Under the pieces are notes generated by a model. The model was given only the letters and a program-made list of their open reading frames with translations. It made no database searches and was not told the DNA's origin. Shown piece after piece: positions 1 to 5,760 of a stretch of 7,621 bases of DNA; within the stretch, counting starts at the first letter, position 1; each line of letters starts with the position of its first letter. The position numbers were made by a program, and so were the translations under genes. Origin of the DNA: Actinomycetota bacterium (GTDB lineage: Bacteria; Actinomycetota; Actinomycetes; Nanopelagicales; Nanopelagicaceae); NCBI GenBank assembly GCA_013205455.1, contig JABMMO010000173.1, positions 1 through 7,621 of the forward strand, given 5' to 3'.

Positions 1-45
1 ACGCCGCCAGCGTTCGTCCTGAGACAGGATCAAACTCTCCATTGA
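1..45 (-). rRNA. rrs: 16S ribosomal RNA, 5' end only (runs off left edge)
   Basis: Read on the minus strand, this is the start of small-subunit rRNA. It contains AGAGTTTGATCCTG, then CTCAGGACGAACGC and GGCGGCGT, matching E. coli positions 8 to about 45; E. coli position N falls at window position 46-N. The GGACGAACGCUGGCGGCGU block is the usual actinobacterial form. The mature 5' end is placed near 45 by homology, not by mapping. Position 22 (window 24) is U rather than the nearly universal G, within helix 1 and within the 27F primer site. Only the first ~3% of the gene is present, so genus placement is not possible from it. The gene is co-directional with the upstream arg-tyrS block. Confidence 0.97.
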
Positions 46-63
46 AATGGATGTTGATTCTGG

Positions 64-98
64 CAAAAGACATAAACAACTGTCGTTTATTGTCTTTG
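64..98 (-). other. 16S-proximal leader hairpin
   Basis: The arms at 66-77 (aaagac, ataaac) and 85-97 (gtttat, t, gtcttt) pair over 12 bp with a single bulged base at 91 and a 7-nt loop (78-84). The hairpin ends about 20 nt upstream of the mature 16S 5' end and could guide processing or shield the 5' end. The main RNase III stem normally forms between leader and post-16S spacer, and that partner lies outside the window. Confidence 0.55.
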
Positions 99-132
99 AC
101 CAATTGATTTTTTTACAAAGGATTCGACGGGC

Positions 133-168
133 ATGGCAATAAAGCCATACCTCATCGAGGTAATTGGC
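133..168 (-). other. Two mutually exclusive leader hairpins
   Basis: On the minus strand, TACCTC-GAT-GAGGTA gives a perfect 6-bp stem. It is extended by GCCA/TGGC across a 2-nt bulge (144-168). The same TGGC can instead pair with a downstream GCCA as ATGGC-TTTATT-GCCAT (133-148). The two folds share 144-148 and cannot be fully formed together. They lie between the conserved leader element and the 16S-proximal hairpin. Their role is unknown; local structure in a nascent rRNA leader is ordinary, but the shared arm suggests refolding during maturation. Confidence 0.45.
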
Positions 169-180
169 ATTGACTTATGG

Positions 181-201
181 CACGCTGTTGAGTTCTCAAG
201 G
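181..201 (-). promoter_or_regulatory. Conserved actinobacterial rRNA leader element (boxA region)
   Basis: The minus strand reads CTTGAGAACTCAACAGCGTG. TTGAGAACTCAA(C/T)AG is the recurrent motif in streptomycete and mycobacterial rRNA leaders, where the boxA antitermination signal and RNA processing have been placed. It lies downstream of both predicted promoters and ~140 nt before mature 16S, as expected for loading antitermination factors (NusB/NusE) on the nascent transcript. The identification is by motif recall; the precise boxA limits are not established here. Confidence 0.75.
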
Positions 202-281
202 TACGGGCGCGCACCGATCGAAGACGTCAGTCCGTTCTCGGGGCAACCTGCATCCACCCCTTTTTAGAGGGCAGAAGGAGA

Positions 282-310
282 AACTTAGCCACCCTTAGGC
301 ATAAGGTCAA
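282..310 (-). promoter_or_regulatory. Predicted rRNA promoter P2
   Basis: The minus strand has a -35 TTGACC (305-310), a 17-bp spacer and a -10 TAAGTT (282-287), which fits the actinobacterial TTGACN / TANNNT pattern for the housekeeping sigma factor. Transcription would start near 275, giving a ~230-nt leader that includes the conserved boxA-region element. A second TTGACC lies 9 bp further upstream (314-319), but no good -10 sits at a proper distance from it. This is the best candidate for the main rRNA promoter. Confidence 0.65.
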
Positions 311-348
311 ATTGGTCAAATCCCTACAAAAAAGTGCAGGAATCGACC

Positions 349-374
349 AAAAAACCTTGATTTATAAGGGTTTT
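349..374 (-). terminator. Weak terminator-like hairpin between P1 and P2
   Basis: On the minus strand AAAACC(C)TT pairs with AAGGTTTT around a 7-nt loop (359-365), followed by Ts at 349-354. The stem is A/T-rich with one bulge, and most of the T-run is used inside the stem, so termination would be inefficient. It could trim read-through from tyrS before P2, but it would then also attenuate P1. It may be only a chance AT-rich hairpin. Confidence 0.25.
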
Positions 375-396
375 AAAGCTTCTAGGGAAGTTCTTA

Positions 397-436
397 CTTC
401 GCTAACCGGCCGTGATACGTCCGTCTCGTAACGAAG
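397..436 (-). other. Stem in the P1 transcript
   Basis: The minus-strand arms CTTCGTTA (429-436) and TAGCGAAG (397-404) pair over 8 bp including one G-U wobble. They enclose 24 nt, within which CGG/CCG contacts are possible. The stem lies shortly after the P1 -10 element and would be present only in transcripts from P1 or from tyrS read-through. Function unknown. Confidence 0.35.
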
Positions 437-442
437 AAATGG

Positions 443-472
443 AGGTTATCGCGCTTTATCGGCGTAGGTCAA
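443..472 (-). promoter_or_regulatory. Predicted upstream rRNA promoter P1
   Basis: The minus strand has a -35 TTGACC (467-472), an 18-bp spacer and a -10 TAACCT (443-448), matching TANNNT. Its -35 lies inside ATTTGACC, the same octamer found twice at P2. It begins ~55 bp after the tyrS stop. Tandem promoters are common for actinobacterial rRNA operons; here P1 would add ~160 nt to the leader relative to P2. Confidence 0.5.
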
Positions 473-527
473 ATCAAGAAGCGAGCGATCTCTCTCAATA
501 TCAGCTAAAAACGTAGAACTTTGTTGC

Positions 528-1805
528 CTATTTAATCAACTCTACCGCCGCTAGGTCGCGCTTCCCTTTTCGCAAGACTAAAAATTTTCCAGCAATCAAA
601 TCACTGGCCGTTGGCGTGAAATCTTCGGCAGTAATTTTCTTATTATTTAAGTAGGCGCCACCTTCTTTAATAATTCTACGAGCTGCAGATTTTGATTCGC
701 AAACACCGGTAGCAACAATTAAATCAACCCATGTTGGAATTTCTGAAGATGAATTTATTGTTGTGCGCGGCAGCTCTGCTAACGCGCCAGCTAATGTTGC
801 AGCATCTAAGTCCGTGATTTCGCCTTGGCCAAATAACGCTTTCGCTGCCACTTCAACTTTTGTACATGCATCTTCGCCGTGAATCGAAGTTGTCAATTCC
901 TGGGCTAACGCTCGATGCGCTTCGCGTGCGCCCGGATTAGTTGCAAGTGATTTTAAAAGTTCTTCAATTTCTACATGCGTCTTAAATGAAAAAATCTTTA
1001 ACAACTTCTCAACATCTCGGTCATCAGAGTTAATAAAAAATTGGTAGAAGGCATACGGAGATGTCATGGTTGGGTCGAGCCAAATAGACCCGGTTACAGT
1101 TTTTCCAAATTTTTCGCCATCGCTCTTAGTCAGCAACGGAACCGATAACGCATAAGCGCTCTCTCCCGTTACTTTGCGAATTAGATCTAACCCCGCTGTG
1201 ATATTTCCCCACTGGTCGCTACCGCCAAGTTGCAGTGTGCAATTAGCGCGCCGGAAGAGTTCTAAGAAATCGTAAGCTTGTAAAACTTGATACGAAAACT
1301 CGGTGTAAGAAATACCGCCGCTTTCTAAGCGTGCAGAAACCGAGTCTTTTGCTAACATCTGATTGACGCTGAAATGCTTTCCGATATCGCGAAGAAAATT
1401 CAACGCTGAAACCGGTGCGGTCCAATCCAGGTTGTTGGCCATGGTGGCGGCATTTTTAGGCGCTTTGAAATCGAGAAAACCTTCTAGTTGCTTACGAATT
1501 CGCTCTAACCATTGGGCCACGATCTCTTCATCATTTAAAGTACGTTCGGCGCTACGACCACTTGGATCACCTACCAACCCAGTTGCACCGCCTACTAAAG
1601 CGATCGGTTTGTGGCCAGCTAATTGAAACCGCCGGAGCATCGTCATCTGTACCAGGTTACCTAAGTGCAAACTCGGTGCCGTTGGATCAAATCCGATGTA
1701 GAGAGTGCGTGAACCCGAATCTAAATGTTTCGCTAATTCACCTTCATCAGTTGATTGCGCGAATGCGCCACGCCATTTTAAGTCAGCTATCAAAGCGCTC
1801 GTCAT
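528..1805 (-). CDS. tyrS: Tyrosyl-tRNA synthetase
   Basis: A class I aminoacyl-tRNA synthetase of 425 residues that charges tRNA-Tyr with tyrosine in the cytoplasm using ATP; the length is normal for bacterial TyrRS. The HIGH motif is HLGN at residues 47-50 after FDPTAPSL. VGDPSGR follows near 78-84, then the tyrosine-pocket segment SYQVLQAYD (171-179), LGGSDQWGN (193-201), and the KMSKS equivalent KFGKT (232-236). An S4-like RNA-binding domain fills the last ~70 residues. The ATG lies 13 nt after the argH stop; the spacer has only weak GGGAA/GAGAA purine runs, so translation may depend on coupling to argH. argH-tyrS is a familiar actinobacterial order, so this is a housekeeping gene joined to the arginine operon. 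It ends with TAG, and no strong terminator follows. Confidence 0.97.
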   Translation of the reverse strand: MTSALIADLKWRGAFAQSTDEGELAKHLDSGSRTLYIGFDPTAPSLHLGNLVQMTMLRRFQLAGHKPIALVGGATGLVGDPSGRSAERTLNDEEIVAQWLERIRKQLEGFLDFKAPKNAATMANNLDWTAPVSALNFLRDIGKHFSVNQMLAKDSVSARLESGGISYTEFSYQVLQAYDFLELFRRANCTLQLGGSDQWGNITAGLDLIRKVTGESAYALSVPLLTKSDGEKFGKTVTGSIWLDPTMTSPYAFYQFFINSDDRDVEKLLKIFSFKTHVEIEELLKSLATNPGAREAHRALAQELTTSIHGEDACTKVEVAAKALFGQGEITDLDAATLAGALAELPRTTINSSSEIPTWVDLIVATGVCESKSAARRIIKEGGAYLNNKKITAEDFTPTASDLIAGKFLVLRKGKRDLAAVELIK

Positions 1806-1818
1806 AGGGTTCCCGTTC

Positions 1819-3246
1819 TCATAGTGTCATAGTTCCGATAAATTTTTGCGAGGCAGTTTCTACCCATTTTGTCGTAAGCGCAGCATTGCTCCGTAATTTT
1901 GCAATCTGCAGAACCACACTTTTAGGCGCAGTACCGTTTGAAGTAGCGCGTGCAGCAATCGCACCCTCAACATTTAGAAGTTTTATTACATCGCCCGCTA
2001 ATTGTGAGTGCGCTGATTTCAATTCACTCTCGCTCAAATCATGGAGATCGCAATTTCTTGCTTCCGCTATTTGCACGCATTGGCCCGCGGCATCATGCGC
2101 TTGGGCGAAACTCACACCTTTACGGACCAAATAATCAGCAATTTCAGTTGCTAACGTAAAACCTAGTGGAGCAGCGGCACGCATTTTCTCGCGGTTGAAT
2201 TTTGTGGTTGCAACCATGCCGGCGACTGGAGTTAACAGGAGCAGTAAATTTTCCACGCTATCGAAGAGCACTTCTTTATCTTCCTGCAGATCTCGGTTGT
2301 ATGCAAAGGGCAGACCTTTAAGCACTGTTAAGAGTGCAGTCAAATTTCCAATAAAACGACCGGCTTTACCGCGCGCTAATTCAGCCACATCTGGATTCTT
2401 TTTCTGCGGCATTATTGACGATCCAGTCGAATATGCATCATCTAATTGGGCCCAGCCAAATTCAGTAGTGGACCAGATGCTCCACTCCTCCCCGATTCGC
2501 GATAAATGCAATCCGATCATTGCGATAATGAAAAGTGCTTCTGCCACATAATCGCGATCGCTAACGGCATCAATGCTATTTTGCGCAACTGAATCAAAAC
2601 CCAACCGCTTTGCCGTGCTCTCTGGCGAAATCGGAAGCGAAGAACCAGATAGCGCCCCAGATCCAAGCGGTGAGGTAGAAGTTCGCACCATCCAATCCGA
2701 AATTCGCGATAAATCTCGCTCTAACGAAACCGCATGTTTTGCTAATTCGTGACCGAAGGAGACTGGTTGTGCGTGTTGCAAGTGCGTAAATCCTGGGGCA
2801 ATTGCATCAACATACTCCAATGATTTAGCCAATAGCGCCTCTTGTAAATGTAAAACAGCTGTCGAAATTTCTAACATGTTATCGATTAAGTAAAGCTTTA
2901 AATCAGTTGTTACTTGATCGTTACGCGAACGTCCGGCGCGAATGGCACTACCGAGAACACCAATTTTTTCAGTTAAGCCCCGCTCTAACGCAGAATGCAC
3001 ATCTTCATCTTCCGGATTAGGTAAAAATTTTCCACCTTTAACTTCGCTAAAAAGATGGGTTAGCGCGCTCCTAATTTGCACGCAATCTGGTTTTGGTAAC
3101 AATCCAGAACTTTCTAACACATCCAAATGCGCAATTGAGCTAACAATGTCATAAGGTGCAAGTCGCCAATCAAATTGCACACTTCGCGATAGCGCGAAGA
3201 GAGAATCAGCTGGTGATTCTGAAAACCTACCGCCCCAGAGCGTCAT
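1819..3246 (-). CDS. argH: Argininosuccinate lyase
   Basis: A 475-residue member of the fumarase/aspartase superfamily. It splits argininosuccinate into arginine and fumarate, the last step of arginine synthesis, normally as a cytoplasmic homotetramer. The N-terminus MTLWGGRFS fits the family start. AGRSRNDQVTTD (104-115) binds substrate. THLQHAQP (154-161) carries the conserved active-site His. The superfamily signature GSSIMPQKKNPD (275-286) includes the catalytic Ser on a mobile loop. The ATG directly follows the argR TAA with no gap, and an AGGAAG Shine-Dalgarno lies 9 nt upstream inside argR. In related clusters argG, which makes its substrate, sits between argR and argH; here it is absent, so argininosuccinate synthase must be encoded elsewhere or be missing. 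Confidence 0.97.
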   Translation of the reverse strand: MTLWGGRFSESPADSLFALSRSVQFDWRLAPYDIVSSIAHLDVLESSGLLPKPDCVQIRSALTHLFSEVKGGKFLPNPEDEDVHSALERGLTEKIGVLGSAIRAGRSRNDQVTTDLKLYLIDNMLEISTAVLHLQEALLAKSLEYVDAIAPGFTHLQHAQPVSFGHELAKHAVSLERDLSRISDWMVRTSTSPLGSGALSGSSLPISPESTAKRLGFDSVAQNSIDAVSDRDYVAEALFIIAMIGLHLSRIGEEWSIWSTTEFGWAQLDDAYSTGSSIMPQKKNPDVAELARGKAGRFIGNLTALLTVLKGLPFAYNRDLQEDKEVLFDSVENLLLLLTPVAGMVATTKFNREKMRAAAPLGFTLATEIADYLVRKGVSFAQAHDAAGQCVQIAEARNCDLHDLSESELKSAHSQLAGDVIKLLNVEGAIAARATSNGTAPKSVVLQIAKLRSNAALTTKWVETASQKFIGTMTL

Positions 3247-3789
3247 TTATTTTCGCTTCCTTGCTTTAGTTTTACGAATATTGGAACTCTTAGACTTCCG
3301 TGCTGATGCTGCGAATTCTTTCAGAACCGCCGCCAATGCGGGGCCTCCATTTGCTTGTTTCGCAACAACTAATACCGTGTCATCTCCGGCAATTGTTCCG
3401 ATCGCCGCAGTCAATTCACCGGTTAGGGCCGCTCGATCAATTGCACTAGCCAAAAGATTTGCACCGCCTGGAGGTGTCCTAACTACTGCCAAATTCCCGC
3501 TACCAACTACCGAAAGAATTAGCTGGTCCGAAACTCTAGTAACCCGATTCAGCGGTTGGGCATCACTTTCGAGGAATCGATAAGTCATCGCGCCGCTCGC
3601 CGTTTTCGCTCGGATTGCACCAACTTCATCTAAATCCCTGCTTGCCGTTGCTTGCGTTACTTTAACGCCAGCATCAGCCAGCAAATCAACTAAATCTGTT
3701 TGTGAATGTACTTTGCCAGCTGCAATAAATTCAATCGCCATCGCTCTCCGGCCACTAGCCGAAATTCTTTGTTTCGCACTTTTAACCAT
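3247..3789 (-). CDS. argR: Arginine repressor ArgR with basic C-terminal tail
   Basis: An arginine-dependent transcription factor of 180 residues. The N-terminal winged helix-turn-helix includes HSQTDLVDLL and the recognition segment VTQATASRDL (44-53). The C-terminal hexamerisation and arginine-binding domain has TPPGGANLLASAIDRA (105-120) and GTIAGDDT (131-138), whose paired Asp contact L-arginine in known ArgR structures. The family norm is roughly 150-170 residues; here the last 17 residues (164-180) contain 10 Lys/Arg. The ATG overlaps the argD stop by 8 nt and is preceded by AGGTG at a good distance. Its place in the operon implies autoregulation. The ARG-box operator would be expected upstream of argC, outside the window, and I saw no convincing internal operator. 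Confidence 0.95.
   Translation of the reverse strand: MVKSAKQRISASGRRAMAIEFIAAGKVHSQTDLVDLLADAGVKVTQATASRDLDEVGAIRAKTASGAMTYRFLESDAQPLNRVTRVSDQLILSVVGSGNLAVVRTPPGGANLLASAIDRAALTGELTAAIGTIAGDDTVLVVAKQANGGPALAAVLKEFAASARKSKSSNIRKTKARKRK
3256..3261 (-). promoter_or_regulatory. argH ribosome binding site inside argR
   Basis: The minus strand reads AGGAAG, 9 nt before the argH ATG. It is formed by the Arg-Lys codons of the ArgR basic tail. It supports the argH start at 3246 and shows that the end of argR does double duty as coding sequence and translation signal. Confidence 0.7.
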
Positions 3790-4972
3790 TTAACACACCT
3801 AACGATTTTCGGAACGCTGCTACAAAATCCATCACATTCTTCTTTGTAATAATAAGAGCTGGTGCGATTCTAATTACTTCATCGCTGGTTGCATTAACTA
3901 GCACTCCGTTGTTGAGTAAATCAGCTGCTAACGCTTTAGCATTTGCAGTTTTAAGAACAATCCCGATTAATAATCCACGCCCACGAACTTCCGAAATCCC
4001 CGAAATTTTTGTTAACTCGCTTTTTAATAAATTACCAAGTACAACATTGCTTTTTAGCAAACCTTTAGATTGAATAACATTAATAGTCGCATTAGCAGCT
4101 GCGCATGCAACCGGATTCCCACCAAAAGTTGAACCGTGATCTCCGGGTTTAAATAAATTGCTAGAACGTCCCAATGCAATCATGGCACCGAGCGGCAAAC
4201 CGCCACCCAAACCCTTTGCAATAGTTATTACATCTGGAGTTATTTCCTCATTTTCGTAGCCGAACCAGGTTCCGGTTCTGCCCATCCCGGTTTGAACTGC
4301 ATCAATCACGAGTAGCGCACCAGTTTTATCGCATATTTCGCGAGCAGCTTTCAAATACCCTTTAGGAGGAACAACTACACCGGCTTCGCCCATAATTGGT
4401 TCTAAAATAACCATTGCGGTTTTACTGGTTACGGCGCGACGCAGCGCCGCTATATTGCCATAATTAACATGTTTTATTTTACGGAGCAACGGTTTAAATG
4501 GATCCCGTTTAGCTGGTTGGCCGGTGAGTGAAATAGCCCCCATCGTTCGGCCGTGAAAAGCGCCGTGTGCCGCCACAATATTGGTACGGCCGGTCAAACG
4601 CGAAAGCTTAATTGCTGCTTCATTCGCTTCTGCGCCAGAATTGCAGAAAAATATTTTGGAGTTCTTATCCCCCGTCATTTTCTGTAACGATTGCGCCAAT
4701 TGCAAAACCTGCGGATGCATATAGAAATTGCTTACATGACTAAGTGTTGAAATCTGTTTTGTAACGGCTTTGATAATTGCGGGATGCGCATGGCCCAGTA
4801 GGTTTGTGGCTATCCCGCCAAGAAAATCTAAATACTTCTTGCCGTCCGCATCGTAAACAATTGCGCCTTTACCTTTTACTAAAGAGATAGGTGGAGTTCC
4901 ATAATTTGGTTGGAACGTTTTGTTCCAAGTTGCTTGCGCTAATGAATTTCCAAATTTTCGTGGCTTCCTCAT
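3782..4972 (-). CDS. argD: Acetylornithine aminotransferase
   Basis: A PLP-dependent class III aminotransferase of 396 residues. It converts N-acetylglutamate semialdehyde plus glutamate to N-acetylornithine plus 2-oxoglutarate. Visible motifs are NSGAEANE (111-118, PLP phosphate), FHGR (139-142), EPIMGEAGVVVP (191-202), D224 and Q227 of the pyridine-ring motif, Lys253 in IAKGLGGG as the Schiff-base lysine, HGSTFGGNP (279-287) and Arg369 for the substrate carboxylate. The frame is open to 5083, but those extra 37 residues lie inside argB. The ATG at 4972 gives an ATGA overlap with the argB stop and a normal N-terminus, so it was chosen. Residue 225 is Ala where the family usually has Glu (DEVQTG). 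No argF follows; argR begins before this gene ends. Confidence 0.95.
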   Translation of the reverse strand: MRKPRKFGNSLAQATWNKTFQPNYGTPPISLVKGKGAIVYDADGKKYLDFLGGIATNLLGHAHPAIIKAVTKQISTLSHVSNFYMHPQVLQLAQSLQKMTGDKNSKIFFCNSGAEANEAAIKLSRLTGRTNIVAAHGAFHGRTMGAISLTGQPAKRDPFKPLLRKIKHVNYGNIAALRRAVTSKTAMVILEPIMGEAGVVVPPKGYLKAAREICDKTGALLVIDAVQTGMGRTGTWFGYENEEITPDVITIAKGLGGGLPLGAMIALGRSSNLFKPGDHGSTFGGNPVACAAANATINVIQSKGLLKSNVVLGNLLKSELTKISGISEVRGRGLLIGIVLKTANAKALAADLLNNGVLVNATSDEVIRIAPALIITKKNVMDFVAAFRKSLGVLNG

Positions 4973-5760
4973 GCTGTCACCAACGTTCCACCAGAGTGAG
5001 AAAGCGCTGCGATGAAAGCAGCATCGCTCTTGCCATCGATAATTCGAGCTGATTTTGCACCTGAATTTATCGCGTTTATACACGCTGCAACCTTAGGAGC
5101 CATACCGCTTTCAAATGTTGCGGCAATTTCGGTTAGCGCTGAAACCGTTATCGCAGAAATCAAAGAACTTTTATCGGGCCAATTCCGATAAATTCCAGGA
5201 ACGTCGGTCATGAAAATTGTGGCGTCTGCAGATAACGAACCAGCAATAGCACCCGCTGCAATATCAGCGTTTACATTCATGCCAACGCCATCTCGAGTTT
5301 CCGATACCGGAGAAACTATTGGAATGAAGCCAGCGTTCATCAATGAAATTAGGATCTCGGGATTAACACCAACAACTTCGCCAACTTGGCCAATACTTTT
5401 CATTTCGCCGTTTACTAGGACTAATTTAGGAACAACATCCAGTAACGCCTGACTTTTACCGCTAAGCCCAACTGCGGGCAACCCATTACTTCTAAACAAT
5501 TTCACGATTTCTCGTAACACATGTCCAGAGAGCACTTCTTCAACAACTGCAAAAATCTCTGGCGAAGTGACGCGATAGCCTCCGACTACTTCTTTCGCTA
5601 AGCCACGTGCAGATATTTCGGCATCGATCATCGGTCCACCACCATGCACAATCACAAATCGCTCTCCAAGAGCATGAAGTTTTTTTATCTCGAAGAGCCA
5701 ATTTCCAGTTTCGGTGTTGGCTAAATCCATTGCATGTCCGCCATATTTAATAACCATCAT
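4969..5760 (-). CDS. argB: N-acetylglutamate kinase, short arginine-insensitive-like form
   Basis: This amino acid kinase phosphorylates N-acetylglutamate with ATP, the second step of ornithine synthesis. K5 of IKYGG, HGGGP (39-43), R63 of GYRVT, N162/D166 of NVNAD and K223 of MAPKV match the E. coli catalytic and substrate residues K8, R66, N158/D162 and K217. At 263 residues it is close to the E. coli enzyme (258) and shorter than usual actinobacterial ArgB (about 290-300). The strand-1 motif IKYGG starts at residue 4, so the N-terminal helix of arginine-regulated kinases is absent. A TGA at 5803-5805 with no start codon between it and the ATG rules out a longer product. The C-terminus lacks the arginine-site signature. 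An ATGA overlap couples it to argJ; ATG at 5757 is an alternative start one residue later. Confidence 0.96.
   Translation of the reverse strand: MMVIKYGGHAMDLANTETGNWLFEIKKLHALGERFVIVHGGGPMIDAEISARGLAKEVVGGYRVTSPEIFAVVEEVLSGHVLREIVKLFRSNGLPAVGLSGKSQALLDVVPKLVLVNGEMKSIGQVGEVVGVNPEILISLMNAGFIPIVSPVSETRDGVGMNVNADIAAGAIAGSLSADATIFMTDVPGIYRNWPDKSSLISAITVSALTEIAATFESGMAPKVAACINAINSGAKSARIIDGKSDAAFIAALSHSGGTLVTA

Larger units (their letters stand above)
46..527 (-). other. rRNA promoter and leader region between tyrS and 16S
   Basis: This 482-bp stretch has no convincing protein gene or tRNA on either strand. Read on the minus strand from tyrS toward 16S it holds a first promoter (443-472), a possible stem (397-436), a weak terminator-like hairpin (349-374), a second promoter (282-310), the conserved actinobacterial leader element (181-201) and three local hairpins before the mature 16S end. 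It is the transcription control and antitermination/processing leader of the rRNA operon. I found no strong GC-rich hairpin plus U-run just after tyrS, so some read-through from the arg-tyrS transcript into the rRNA operon is possible. Confidence 0.85.

Noticed and set aside
314..319. The extra TTGACC as a third independent -35 element
   Set aside because: At 16-18 bp spacing the available hexamers are TAAGGG, AAGGGT and AGGGTG, none of which fits TANNNT. The neighbouring TTGACC at 305-310 has a good -10 at 17 bp.
323..340. Hairpin CCTGCA-CTTTTT-TGTAGG just upstream of P2 as a terminator
   Set aside because: It is a six-pair stem with one G-U wobble and no following U-run (the Ts are in the loop). 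It cannot act as a canonical intrinsic terminator on the minus strand.
1243..1626. Small open frames in other reading frames across tyrS
   Set aside because: They overlap a complete, well-matched TyrRS gene in other frames and show no recognisable features; they are treated as shadows.
4973..5083. A 37-residue N-terminal extension of argD
   Set aside because: The extension lies entirely inside argB, has no family similarity and is Cys/Trp-rich. The internal ATG at 4972 gives a normal ArgD N-terminus and the same ATGA coupling seen at the other junctions.
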